Assembly: GCA_003222245.1 (NCBI GenBank)
Contig: QHVH01000007.1
Location: 62,001-126,000 of the forward strand
Reading direction: 5' to 3'
Source: Blastocatellia bacterium AA13
GTDB lineage: Bacteria; Acidobacteriota; Blastocatellia; UBA7656
DNA: 64,000 nt
Positions 43,434 through 52,168 of the stretch are shown here, in pieces; position 1 is the first letter of the stretch, and the number at the start of each line of letters is the position of its first letter. Position numbers and translations under genes: made by a program. The notes below the pieces were generated by a model. The model did not search any database. It saw only the letters and a program-made list of their open reading frames with translations, and had not been told where the DNA came from.

Positions 43434-45566
43434 ATGGCAAATAGAATTCTACTGGCCGATGACAGTATAACGATTCAAAAAGTTGTCAACCTGACCTTTG
43501 CGGACGAAGGCATCGAGGTTGTCACGGTCAGCAACGGCGATATGGCCGAACGCCGGATGAGCGAAGTAAATCCGGACCTGGTGCTTGCGGATATCTTCAT
43601 GCCCGGCAAAAACGGCTACGAGCTCTGCGAGTACGTGAAAGAGAATCCCGATTTTAAGAATGTTCCGGTCGTGCTCCTTGTAGGAGCCTTTGAGCCCTTC
43701 GATCAGAGCGAAGCTCGGCGCGTTAAGGCCGATGCCCACCTGACCAAGCCCTTTGAGTCTCGTACGCTCGTCGATACGGTTCGAAATCTGATCGAGGCCA
43801 GCAAGCCCGCGCGCCAGGCTACGATGCCAACAAAGAAGCTCGAGCACCGGGAGAACTTCGATACGAAGCCGCTCGATCCGCTCGCCTTTCAATCCGACGG
43901 TTTTCAACTCACGGACCCGATTGAGCCCAGGCCGCGGACTCCGGACTTCGGATTCAATCCTCGCGAAGCGTTTGGCGGAACCGCCGCTCTGGAGGATCCG
44001 CTTTCACTCGATGACGGACAGGGATGGGTTCGCGAAGCAGCTACTCCAGCTCCGGTTTTCGAACAGACCCTGAGTTTTGAAGCGCCCGCCATAAGTCAAT
44101 TCGCGGCACCGCAACCGAGTGGAGCCTTTGCCGGCGAGCCTCTTAATGAGGCGGGCGCGGGACAGGCTCTTTCCTTTTTCGAGAACAGCGATCCATTTGC
44201 CGTCGAACCGACGCCTTCCCTTTCACAACCGGAAACCGGCAGCGCTTATGACGCCGGCGGATTCGCCTTCGTGGAAGTACAGGCCCCGGATGAAACTTCG
44301 GCGGTGATTGGTCAGCCCGCGCCGGCAGTGCTGGACGATAATCCGCTCGACAATGTGCTAGCGGAATCTCTTTCAACAAAGAGCGGCGACATTCTCTCGG
44401 GAACGGACTTCGCATCCGGCATGGATTTCGGACTTGATAGCGGCGGTTCGCAGGTCTCACAGGACTTCGTGGTGGAAACCGGCGCATCGTTCGAGATAGT
44501 CGAGAGCGCACCCGAAGCTATCCAGGTGGAGCCTCTGCCGAAAGTGCTCGATGCGGGCACAGCGGACTTTGCCATCTCGCATACTGAATTCGGTCCAAAT
44601 GGTTCTTCAAGCTCCGATGGATTCAAAGACGGCGACCCCTTCGACGCCACGCCTATCATCGTCGAGCCATCCACATTTTCCGCGGTCGAAGTCGATTTCG
44701 AAACGCCCGACCTCAGCGCGCCTGTCGAAGGCGGAGCCGGTTTCGAGTTTTCAACCGAGTCCAGTTTTGTTTCCGAGTCACCGTTTGTTTCCGAATCACC
44801 GTTTGTTTCCGAGCCAAGCATCGTCTCCGAATCGAGGCCGCAGCCCGCGCTGGAGAGTTTCGACGTAGGGCAGGGTTTTGAGATAGCTGCTTTCACAACC
44901 GAAGCTGAGACGGTTCCTCCGTCTTCGGCCGAGGTGCAGTTCACGACTTCCGATATGTGGTCTCAGCCGGAAACCCATTTCGCTCCAGCAGGAGTTGAAA
45001 GCGCCGCGCAAAACGCACCTAAGCCTGGCGCATGGCAGGAACCGGCTGCCGAAATCGCCGGCGGCAGTCTATCCGCGAATGAAATGAGCCCGGAAGCGAT
45101 AAGAAACGAGCCTCTGGAGCCGATCCTGGGAGAGGGCGACTCCGCCTTCACTTTCATGCCGGCGGCCGAGGCGCTGCCCGATGAACCGATACTGAGCGAG
45201 CTTCCGGCCGCATTCGCGGAAACCGCGGAAGCAGTTCAGCCCGATTCGCGGATGCCGTTTCTCGCCGCGCTGGCCAGCACAGTGACGGAGTCCAAGCCTG
45301 TAGAGACTCCAGCCGTAGAAACTAAAGGGGCGCATCTCGCAAGCCTGGTTGAAACGGCCAGTCCGGAGGCAATTCGCCCGCCGGATGAGGGCGCGGCCGC
45401 GAGTGGAGCGGTTCTCGTCTCGAAGGCCGTCATCGACGAGATCGTCAGACGTGTCGTATCGGAAATTACCGAGTCGGTCGTCAAGGAGATCGCATGGGAA
45501 GTGGTTCCGGACGCGGTCGAACGCGTAATCGAGCGGATGACTCGCGAACAGGTTTCAAGAAGATAA
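43434..45566 (+). CDS. response regulator with a long acidic linker and C-terminal helical tail
   Basis: 710 residues from ATG 43434 with GGGGAG seven bases upstream. Residues 1-122 are a CheY-like receiver: acidic pair D9/D10, phospho-acceptor D53 in LVLADIFMPG, K105 in LTKPFE. The usual Thr/Ser switch residue is Val83 here (VVLLVGAFEP). From about 130 to 640 the chain is low-complexity, rich in Glu, Pro, Ala, Ser and Phe, with near-repeats such as FVSESPFVSE. The last 60 residues (VLVSKAVIDEIVRRVVSEIT, then ESVVKEIAWEVVPDAVERVI) are amphipathic helices of a kind found at the end of motility/polarity regulators of deltaproteobacteria and acidobacteria. No output domain is recognised. Role in motility or polar localisation is only suggested. 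Confidence 0.85.
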   Translation: MANRILLADDSITIQKVVNLTFADEGIEVVTVSNGDMAERRMSEVNPDLVLADIFMPGKNGYELCEYVKENPDFKNVPVVLLVGAFEPFDQSEARRVKADAHLTKPFESRTLVDTVRNLIEASKPARQATMPTKKLEHRENFDTKPLDPLAFQSDGFQLTDPIEPRPRTPDFGFNPREAFGGTAALEDPLSLDDGQGWVREAATPAPVFEQTLSFEAPAISQFAAPQPSGAFAGEPLNEAGAGQALSFFENSDPFAVEPTPSLSQPETGSAYDAGGFAFVEVQAPDETSAVIGQPAPAVLDDNPLDNVLAESLSTKSGDILSGTDFASGMDFGLDSGGSQVSQDFVVETGASFEIVESAPEAIQVEPLPKVLDAGTADFAISHTEFGPNGSSSSDGFKDGDPFDATPIIVEPSTFSAVEVDFETPDLSAPVEGGAGFEFSTESSFVSESPFVSESPFVSEPSIVSESRPQPALESFDVGQGFEIAAFTTEAETVPPSSAEVQFTTSDMWSQPETHFAPAGVESAAQNAPKPGAWQEPAAEIAGGSLSANEMSPEAIRNEPLEPILGEGDSAFTFMPAAEALPDEPILSELPAAFAETAEAVQPDSRMPFLAALASTVTESKPVETPAVETKGAHLASLVETASPEAIRPPDEGAAASGAVLVSKAVIDEIVRRVVSEITESVVKEIAWEVVPDAVERVIERMTREQVSRR
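44766..44819 (+). repeat. 18-base tandem repeat inside the response regulator gene
   Basis: Three copies of an 18-base unit (TTTGTTTCCGAGTCACCG and variants) encode repeats of FVSESP in the flexible linker. Copy-number changes would keep the reading frame. Confidence 0.8.
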
Positions 45567-45584
45567 CATCCGGCGCGAAAGCGA

Positions 45585-45633
45585 ATCTCATTTCAAGATC
45601 TCATTTCAAGATCTCATTTCAAGATCTCATTTC
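45585..45633. repeat. 13-base tandem repeat, about 3.8 copies
   Basis: ATCTCATTTCAAG is repeated exactly three times (45585-45623) and continued by ATCTCATTTC (45624-45633). It begins about 18 bases after the stop of the response regulator gene. It contains AGATCT-like junctions but no strong hairpin. Confidence 0.9.
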
Positions 45634-45833
45634 CTCGGCTGACGTCGCTCTCTTTTCATCTTCCTTAGTTGCTTGTGAGATCAAGCCGCTAATCTCGGTC
45701 AATCATCTGGCCTGGTATCAAGTCTCTTCTCCTGACGTGCGCAAGTTATTATCGCGCAAGCTATATTGATGAAGGTTGACCGCTCGTTAACTATCCCCTT
45801 TAATAAGCAATCAGTTTGAAAGAGACGCAGCCG

Positions 45834-45861
45834 TTGTAACACGTGCGATGGCGGTTGTAAT
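45834..45861 (+). promoter_or_regulatory. likely promoter of valS and the following genes
   Basis: TTGTAA (45834-45839), 16 bases, TGTAAT (45856-45861). Transcription would start near 45868, about 36 bases before the ATG of valS. Confidence 0.45.
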
Positions 45862-45903
45862 CATATTTCAAGTCTCGATCATGGCGTCTATAGGCATCAA
45901 TAT

Positions 45904-48555
45904 ATGACTGACATTCCAAAAGCTTATGAACCCCGAGGCACTGAAGATAGATGGTGCGAATTCTGGAACTCGCGAGGTTACTTCAAGCCGCGCGGTGAGG
46001 GTGCTCCTTACTGCATAACGATTCCACCGCCGAACGTGACCGGCTCGCTCCATATAGGGCATGCGCTCTGTTACACAATCCAGGACTGCCTGATTAGATG
46101 GAAGCGAATGCAGGGCTACGACACGCTTTGCGTGCCCGGAACCGATCACGCCGGAATCGCGACGCAGAACGTCGTCGAGAAGCAGATTCGAAAAGAAGGG
46201 CTCACTCGCCACGATCTCGGGCGCGAGCGATTCATCGAACGCGTCTGGGATTGGGTGCACCAGTACGGCGGAGTCATATTGTCGCAGCTAAAGACGCTCG
46301 GGTGCTCGTTCGATTGGGATCGAACCAGATTCACGATGGACGAGAAGTATGTTGAAGCGGTTCTCGAAGAATTTGTTCGGTGGTGGGACGAAGGGCACAT
46401 CTACCGCGGCAAACGCGTAATCAACTGGTGTCCGAGATGCCTCACTGCTATTTCGGATATTGAAGTCGAGCACACCGATCGCGCCGGAAAGCTCTACCAT
46501 ATCAAGTATCCGTTCAAGGACGGATCGGGCCACGTATTTGTAGCTACGACTCGCCCGGAAACGATGCTCGGCGACACCGCGGCTGTCGCGAATCCCACGG
46601 ACGAAAGATACAAAGACTTGTTCGGCCGCACTATCTTGTTGCCGCTGGTGGGCCGCGAAATCCCTTTTCTCGCGGATGAATACGCCAGTCCAGAGTTCGG
46701 AACGGGCGTCGTGAAGGTGACTCCCGCTCACGACCCGAACGACTTTGAAGTCGGCCTCAGACACAACCTCGAAAAAATCGTCGTTATCGACGAGCAGGGA
46801 AAAATGTCCGCCGATGCCGGAGCTCGCTATGCGGGACTGGATCGATTCGAAGCGAGAAAGTTGGTTGTCGAGGATCTGGAGGCTCAGGGCTTTCTTCAGA
46901 AGGCCGACGACTACACTATTCCAACGGCTACCTGCGAACGCTGTCACACCGTGATCGAGCCGCTTCTTTCCGAGCAATGGTTTGTTAGGATGAGCGAGCT
47001 CGCGAAGCCCGCCATTGAAGCCGTCCGAGACGGTCGAATTTCGTTCGTGCCCGAGCGGTATAAGCGGGTCTACCTCGATTGGATGGAGAACATCAAGGAC
47101 TGGTGCATCTCCAGGCAGTTGTGGTTCGGACACCGTATTCCCGTTTGGAAAACCGACGACGGAGAGTACATAGTCGCACGCTCGGAGCAGGAGGCGGTTT
47201 CAAAAGCAGGCGGACGAGTCATTGTTCAAGACGAAGACGTACTCGATACATGGTTCTCTTCGGCGTTGTGGCCGCATGCCGTGCTGGGATGGCCCGATAA
47301 AACACCCGATCTTGATAGATACTATCCAACCTCCGTACTGGTTACCGCCCGAGAGATCATCTATCTATGGGTGGCCAGAATGATCATGACCGGCTTCGAC
47401 TTCATGGGTGAAATTCCCTATTCGAGTGTGTATGTGTACGCGACGGTGTTGAATGAGGAAGGCAGGCGGATGAGCAAGTCTCTGGGGACGGGCGTCGATC
47501 CTCTGGATCTCATCGCGATTTACGGCACTGATGCCCTGCGATTTTCCCTTCTCGTTCGTACTGCCAAGGGCCAGGACATTCGGTTTGCCGGCATGAAGGA
47601 AGGCAAGCAGAAGCAGGTCGAGGAAGCGCGCAACTTCGCGAATAAGATATGGAATGCAGCAAGATTCGTTCTAATGAATGTCGAAAAAAGTTCGGGGATC
47701 GAGGCGAAATGGGTTCCTTCGGACGCTCTTGCCGATCGTTGGATATTGTCGGAGCTCGACTTAACAATTAGACAGGTGAACGAAGCCCTGGAAGATTATC
47801 GCATCAACGACGTGGGCCAGACGCTTTATCATTTCTTCTGGGACGATTTCTGCGATTGGTACATTGAGCTGTCGAAGGCTCTGGTAGCCTCTTCTGAGGA
47901 CACCCAGGAGGTGCGCAACGCGCGCGGCCGGATTCTATATGTTTTGGAATCCAGCCTGCGGCTTCTACATCCGTTGATGCCGTTTATAACCGAGGACATC
48001 TGGCAAAGGCTTCCGCATTCGGGCGAATCGATAATGATCGCGCCCTTTCCCCAGGCTCGCGAAGGGGCCGACGACGAAGAAGCACGCGCCGAAATGGCGA
48101 CGCTGATTAACGTGATAACCCGGATTAGAAACATCAGGTCTGAATTCAACGTTCCCAACAGCAGCCGGATCGCGGTGCACTTAAGCTCCGACGATGCGGG
48201 GGCAAGAGCTCTGATTCAGAGCAATCTCGATTATATCGAGCGGCTCGCGCGGGTCCATGTTGTAAGCAGCGGCGAATCGATCCCTCAATTGGACAACGCC
48301 GCAAGGGACATCGTTTCCGGAATCGAGATAGCCGTTCCACTCGAGGGCCTCATTGACGTGACGAAAGAACGCGAAAGATTAAGCCGCGAGGTGAATCGTA
48401 AAGAGAATGAAGCATCGGGACTGGCAACGCGGCTTCAGAACGAATCCTTTGTAGATAAGGCGCCTGCCGAAGTAGTCGAACAGGCTCGGCTCAGACACAG
48501 CGAGCTGCTGGTTGATATCGAGAAGTTGAGATCTACGCTGCGCTCCCTTGGTTAA
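45904..48555 (+). CDS. valS: valyl-tRNA synthetase
   Basis: 883 residues, normal ValRS length. HIGH motif PPPNVTGSLHIGHALCY (about 40-56), editing domain with TTRPETMLGDTAAVANPTDE (about 214-233), zinc-like WCPRCLTAISD, ISRQLWFGHRIPVW and the KMSKS motif EGRRMSKSLGTGVDPLD at about 520-536. The C-terminal coiled coil (LIDVTKERERLSREVNRKEN) is complete. It charges tRNA-Val. The nadC gene starts four bases after its stop, so the two are probably co-transcribed. Confidence 0.98.
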   Translation: MTDIPKAYEPRGTEDRWCEFWNSRGYFKPRGEGAPYCITIPPPNVTGSLHIGHALCYTIQDCLIRWKRMQGYDTLCVPGTDHAGIATQNVVEKQIRKEGLTRHDLGRERFIERVWDWVHQYGGVILSQLKTLGCSFDWDRTRFTMDEKYVEAVLEEFVRWWDEGHIYRGKRVINWCPRCLTAISDIEVEHTDRAGKLYHIKYPFKDGSGHVFVATTRPETMLGDTAAVANPTDERYKDLFGRTILLPLVGREIPFLADEYASPEFGTGVVKVTPAHDPNDFEVGLRHNLEKIVVIDEQGKMSADAGARYAGLDRFEARKLVVEDLEAQGFLQKADDYTIPTATCERCHTVIEPLLSEQWFVRMSELAKPAIEAVRDGRISFVPERYKRVYLDWMENIKDWCISRQLWFGHRIPVWKTDDGEYIVARSEQEAVSKAGGRVIVQDEDVLDTWFSSALWPHAVLGWPDKTPDLDRYYPTSVLVTAREIIYLWVARMIMTGFDFMGEIPYSSVYVYATVLNEEGRRMSKSLGTGVDPLDLIAIYGTDALRFSLLVRTAKGQDIRFAGMKEGKQKQVEEARNFANKIWNAARFVLMNVEKSSGIEAKWVPSDALADRWILSELDLTIRQVNEALEDYRINDVGQTLYHFFWDDFCDWYIELSKALVASSEDTQEVRNARGRILYVLESSLRLLHPLMPFITEDIWQRLPHSGESIMIAPFPQAREGADDEEARAEMATLINVITRIRNIRSEFNVPNSSRIAVHLSSDDAGARALIQSNLDYIERLARVHVVSSGESIPQLDNAARDIVSGIEIAVPLEGLIDVTKERERLSREVNRKENEASGLATRLQNESFVDKAPAEVVEQARLRHSELLVDIEKLRSTLRSLG

Positions 48556-48559
48556 CTAT

Positions 48560-49411
48560 ATGGATCTTGATCCTGGCGTGGTTTTCTCGATCGCTGCTGA
48601 ATTTCTCAGGGAGGATCTTGGCCGCGGCGATATTACCACTCAAGCGATTGTAAGAGGCGGCGCGCGGGCGCGGGGCCGGTTCCTCGCCAAGCAAGATCTC
48701 ATATTATGCGGGCTCGAGATTGCCGAAGCCGTATTCGCATCGCTCGACGGATCCATTCAGGTCGAGTCCCATTCCTACGATGGAGACGCGATCACCTCGG
48801 GAACCGAGTTCGCGCGCATCGAAGGGCCGGCAGCCGTGCTTCTGAGCGGTGAACGGACCGCGCTCAATCTGCTCCAACACCTCTCCGGAATTGCCACCAT
48901 TACGCGGCGGTTCGCCGATGCAATATCGGACACCGCCGCGCGCGTCGTCGATACGCGAAAGACCGCCCCTGGCCTCCGGATGCTCGAAAAGTACGCCGTA
49001 ACGGTCGGCGGAGGCTTCAATCATCGTTTTGGTCTCGACGACGGCGTGATCATCAAAGACAACCATATTGCAATCGCCGGGGGCGTCAGGCGAGCGGTCG
49101 AGATCACCAGGCGCTCGGTATCCCACCTGATGAAAATCGAAGTCGAGGTCAGCCGAGAATCGCAGGTCCTCGAAGCAATAGAAGCGGGCGCCGATGTAAT
49201 CATGTTGGACAATATGAGCCTCGCCGATATGACGAAATCGGTAACGTTGATTAGTGAGAAAGCGCCTGCTACGATCATCGAGGCATCGGGAGGTGTAACG
49301 CTGGAGACAATCCGTGCGATTGCCGAATGCGGTGTCAATATGATCTCGGTCGGCGCGCTCACTCACTCTGCTCCCGCGGTAGACATTAGCCTTAAGATCG
49401 CTTCCCTCTAA
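48560..49411 (+). CDS. nadC: nicotinate-nucleotide pyrophosphorylase (carboxylating)
   Basis: 283 residues from ATG 48560, four bases after valS; a TTG 12 bases earlier would overlap valS. The family pattern is complete: EDLGRGDITTQAIV (about 18-31), LSGERTALNLLQHLSGIATI with RF (about 96-117), DTRKTAPGLRMLEKYAVTVG followed by GG (about 133-154), HRFGLDDGVIIKDNHI (155-170), EVEVSRESQVLEAIEAGADV and IEASGGVTLETIRAIAECGV. It converts quinolinate and PRPP to nicotinate mononucleotide in NAD synthesis. Confidence 0.97.
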   Translation: MDLDPGVVFSIAAEFLREDLGRGDITTQAIVRGGARARGRFLAKQDLILCGLEIAEAVFASLDGSIQVESHSYDGDAITSGTEFARIEGPAAVLLSGERTALNLLQHLSGIATITRRFADAISDTAARVVDTRKTAPGLRMLEKYAVTVGGGFNHRFGLDDGVIIKDNHIAIAGGVRRAVEITRRSVSHLMKIEVEVSRESQVLEAIEAGADVIMLDNMSLADMTKSVTLISEKAPATIIEASGGVTLETIRAIAECGVNMISVGALTHSAPAVDISLKIASL

Positions 49412-49486
49412 TGGCCCGATGCCTGAGGGGAGGGCCTCCAATCGACGGGCGTCTTGATTCCAGAACAGAACTAAAACGGTGACCTG

Positions 49487-49894
49487 GTGATAAACAGGAA
49501 CTATCGACGACTCCGTTTTGACCGCGTCCAGCTTGTATCCGATACTGACGGCGTTTCGCTTGTAGAAGTCTCTTTTACTTTTGCAGGCTCCGAAATAAAA
49601 ACGACGGAGCGGGCCCGCGGAGAGGGCGACGGGCCATTGAGAGCCGCCGCGAGAGCAACCTTGCTGGCCATCGAGCAAGCCGTAGAGGGCAGATTTTCCT
49701 GCGCGCTCGCGGACCTTGATCGCGTGAACGCGCTCGGAAAAGACCTGATCGCCGTTCTCGTGAACCTCGACTACAAAGGAAGTCACGTCCAGTTGTTCGG
49801 GAGCTGTCAGATCGCGGGCAGCGAGATCGATGTCGCGGTCAAAGCCGCTCTCAATGCAACAAATCGCTTCGTTGAGCTCGCTTTGCGCGACTGA
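49487..49894 (+). CDS. free-standing LeuA-type regulatory (LeuA_dimer) domain protein
   Basis: 135 residues starting at GTG 49487. The sequence RARGEGDGPLRAAARATLLA (about 42-61), followed by IEQAVEGRFSCAL, then DLIAVLVNLDYKGSHVQLFG and SEIDVAVKAALNATNRFVEL at the end, matches the C-terminal allosteric domain of 2-isopropylmalate synthase and relatives, which has a GDGPVDA motif and an AxxxALNR end. No catalytic TIM barrel is present. It lies between nadC and birA. It could bind a small ligand such as leucine; partner and role are unknown. The ribosome-binding site is weak. Confidence 0.72.
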   Translation: MINRNYRRLRFDRVQLVSDTDGVSLVEVSFTFAGSEIKTTERARGEGDGPLRAAARATLLAIEQAVEGRFSCALADLDRVNALGKDLIAVLVNLDYKGSHVQLFGSCQIAGSEIDVAVKAALNATNRFVELALRD

Positions 49895-49931
49895 TTTGAC
49901 CTCAGGAAGGAATCAATCGCGACGCCCTCGC

Positions 49932-50681
49932 ATGACTACGTTCGGCTCAACCGCTTACCGATTCAACAGCCTGCCGTCGACCAACGATCTTGCCCGCGAG
50001 CTGGCAATGAAAGGGGCGGCCGAAGGTGCAATCATCGTCGCGGCGCAACAGACAGCCGGCCGAGGGCGGCAGGGCAGGTCGTGGAATTCGCCGCCATCCG
50101 AAGGACTATACCTATCGCTTATCTTAAGACCTTCTATAAAGATCGCCGAAGCGACGGTGATTACTCTTGCCGCCGCTGTCGCCGTTCGAGATGTCTTCAA
50201 TTCGGAATACGGTTTGGAGTGTGATATCAAATGGCCGAATGATGTCATGGTCGGAGACCGAAAAATATCCGGAATTCTGATGGAGTCCGCCAGCGAAGGG
50301 GAACACCTTCGATATGCAATATTGGGCATCGGCATTAACTTGTTGCAGAGACATTTTGCGGGGGAACTCGAGAACTCGGCAACGTCGCTGTATATCGAAA
50401 CGGGAAAATCGATCGCGCCCGATGAGATTCTCCGGCCGCTTCTTCTCTTGATCGAAGATGAATACAACACGGCAATCAACAAGCCTGATCACGTTATCGA
50501 GCGATGGGTGGAGCGGTCGAGTTACTCCAGCGGCGCTCACGTGCGGCTCTTCATCGGCGATCGAACCGTCTACGGCATCACTCGCGGATTAAGCGAGTCG
50601 GGCGCGCTCATACTGGAAACGGAAGCGGGGACTCGCCGGATTATTACGGCGGGCGAGATCAGTCTCCGAAAAGCAGAGTGA
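49932..50681 (+). CDS. birA: biotin--[acetyl-CoA-carboxylase] ligase
   Basis: 249 residues from ATG 49932; the longer frame from 49830 overlaps the preceding gene. The catalytic signature is AAQQTAGRGRQGRSWNSPPS (about 39-58), a perfect GRGRxGR biotinyl-AMP site, followed by LYLSLILRP, CDIKWPNDVMVGDRKISGIL (about 96-115) and YAILGIGINLLQ. A C-terminal SH3-like domain follows. The N-terminal DNA-binding domain of the bifunctional E. coli BirA is missing, so it is a ligase without repressor function. It attaches biotin to carriers such as that of acyl-CoA carboxylases. Confidence 0.95.
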   Translation: MTTFGSTAYRFNSLPSTNDLARELAMKGAAEGAIIVAAQQTAGRGRQGRSWNSPPSEGLYLSLILRPSIKIAEATVITLAAAVAVRDVFNSEYGLECDIKWPNDVMVGDRKISGILMESASEGEHLRYAILGIGINLLQRHFAGELENSATSLYIETGKSIAPDEILRPLLLLIEDEYNTAINKPDHVIERWVERSSYSSGAHVRLFIGDRTVYGITRGLSESGALILETEAGTRRIITAGEISLRKAE

Positions 50682-50696
50682 ATCGAGGGTAGTTTA

Positions 50697-51482
50697 ATGC
50701 TCCTGGTACTTGACGTTGGAAATACGAACACGACGCTTGGCCTTTACGAAGGCGACCGGCTGTCCCACAGTTGGAGACTCTCTTCACAGCGCGATCGGAC
50801 CGTCGATGAATACGGAATCATGTGTCGGACGCTGCTTCAACTAGCCGGTTTCGACTCACCGGCCGTCGGCAAAATCGCGATTTCGTCGGTGGTGCCGCCG
50901 CTCGATTTTACTCTGCATAAGATGGCGGAATTGTATTTCGGAATCGAGCCGCTGTTTGTGACGGCAAAGAATTCTGGAATGCCAATCCTCTACGAAGATG
51001 CCGCGGAAGTCGGCTCCGACAGGATTGTTAATGCCGTTGCCGCGTTCGATCTCTACAAAGGGCCGTCGATAATAGTCGACTTTGGAACCGGCACCACCTT
51101 CGATGCTGTATCCGCGAAAGGCGAGTATTTAGGAGGAATCATCTGTCCCGGCATCCAGATTTCAGCGAACGCGCTCTTTCAACAGGCCGCAAGATTGCAC
51201 AGGGTAGATATCAGGCGTCCAGATCGCGTTATCGGAAGAAACACCACTGCCAGTATTCAATCAGGCCTCTACTATGGCAATGTCGGCCTTGTCGATGGAG
51301 TGCTCGAAAAGATGATGGCTGAGTTGACTGAAAAGCCAAAGGTGATTGCGACAGGCGGTCTCGCCCCATTGATAGCGAAGGGATCGACCCACATAGAATC
51401 AGTCGAACCGGATTTGACACTCCTCGGCTTGAAGCTGGTGCACGACCGGCAGCATGGAGGCTCCAGGGATCTAATGCCCTGA
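50697..51482 (+). CDS. coaX: type III pantothenate kinase
   Basis: 261 residues of the CoaX family. The N-terminal VLDVGNTNTTLGLYEG (about 3-18) binds phosphate, then DRTVDEYGI, GSDRIVNAVAAFDLY (about 100-114), IVDFGTGTTFDAVSAKGEYL with GGIICPG (about 121-149), and ATGGLAPLIA near the end. It phosphorylates pantothenate as the first step of coenzyme A synthesis. It needs a monovalent cation. It follows birA by 15 bases and ends the valS-coaX group. Confidence 0.97.
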   Translation: MLLVLDVGNTNTTLGLYEGDRLSHSWRLSSQRDRTVDEYGIMCRTLLQLAGFDSPAVGKIAISSVVPPLDFTLHKMAELYFGIEPLFVTAKNSGMPILYEDAAEVGSDRIVNAVAAFDLYKGPSIIVDFGTGTTFDAVSAKGEYLGGIICPGIQISANALFQQAARLHRVDIRRPDRVIGRNTTASIQSGLYYGNVGLVDGVLEKMMAELTEKPKVIATGGLAPLIAKGSTHIESVEPDLTLLGLKLVHDRQHGGSRDLMP

Positions 51483-51549
51483 GAGAATAAGCGAAAGGTC
51501 ATGCGATGCCGCGAGCGCAGGCTGCAAGACTTTAACGTCGCCGACTGAT

Positions 51550-51609
51550 GAGGGTTCGTAGATGCATTCCGGAATGGGGAGAGCTTTGAACGCGATACTA
51601 CGAACCCTC
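51550..51609. repeat. 60-base element with perfect 12-base terminal inverted repeats and inner palindrome
   Basis: GAGGGTTCGTAG (51550-51561) and CTACGAACCCTC (51598-51609) are perfect inverted repeats. Inside lies the perfect palindrome CATTCCGGAATG (51565-51576). Outer flanks GTCGCCGAC and CGCCGTCGAC are also related. It sits between convergent genes (coaX and 51629-52018). It could be a terminator-like ncRNA fold or a MITE remnant. Confidence 0.7.
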
Positions 51610-51628
51610 GCCGTCGACAGCCGGGGGA

Positions 51629-52018
51629 TCAGAACTCCAGAAGCGCCGCTGTGCCCTGAAGAGCGATCGTCTGATAGGTTTCGAGTTGGCCCTTAATCAA
51701 GCCCGGATTCGAAGCGAAGAAATGATGGACGGTTATTATACCTTCCGTCTTGATATGGCTCTTATTGTTGACCAGGTTAACATGCGGCACGAGCAATGTA
51801 AGCGTAGTTGAACCCGTGTCGACGGTTTTGAAGATTGTGACAGTCACCAGCGTTCCGATCTCGCTGTCCTGTGTGCGAATTTCATCTCCGGTGAAGGATT
51901 GAGAATGACCTCCGGTCGTGTATGTGAACTGAGGCTTGCCGGTAAAGCTGGTGGTGTCGTAGACGATATGTGTGCCGTGTCCATGTAAGTCGAAATGATT
52001 AGGCTGCTGTGTGGACAT
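51629..52018 (-). CDS. small beta-rich protein of unknown function
   Basis: 129 residues from ATG 52018, with AGGAGGG eight bases upstream; the longer frame to 52126 is not needed. The chain starts MSTQQPNHFDLHGHGTHIVY and has repeated beta-strand patterns (GKPQFTYTTGGHSQSFTGDE, TLTLLVPHVNLVN) without signal peptide, membrane helix or Cys. It resembles small proteins seen singly in acidobacteria and cyanobacteria, but I cannot name a family or role. Its end is close to the inverted-repeat element at 51550-51609. Confidence 0.7.
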   Translation of the reverse strand: MSTQQPNHFDLHGHGTHIVYDTTSFTGKPQFTYTTGGHSQSFTGDEIRTQDSEIGTLVTVTIFKTVDTGSTTLTLLVPHVNLVNNKSHIKTEGIITVHHFFASNPGLIKGQLETYQTIALQGTAALLEF

Positions 52019-52168
52019 TGTTTTGAACCCTCCTGAAAAGAAATTTACATACTCCGCGACGCGGGGAGAAACGCGAACGATCTCGCCCATGTTTCTTAGA
52101 CGTATTTCCGCTCGAGAGCGCTGCAAAAATTCCAGGGTTCGTTAGAGTATGCGCGGATCACCGACACC

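Larger units (their letters stand above)
45567..45903. other. intergenic region upstream of valS with tandem repeat and promoter
   Basis: 337 bases between the response regulator and valS. The left part holds the 13-base tandem repeat 45585-45633 and the right part a likely promoter at 45834-45861. The region in between has no convincing gene, and I see no clear terminator or tRNA. Confidence 0.5.
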
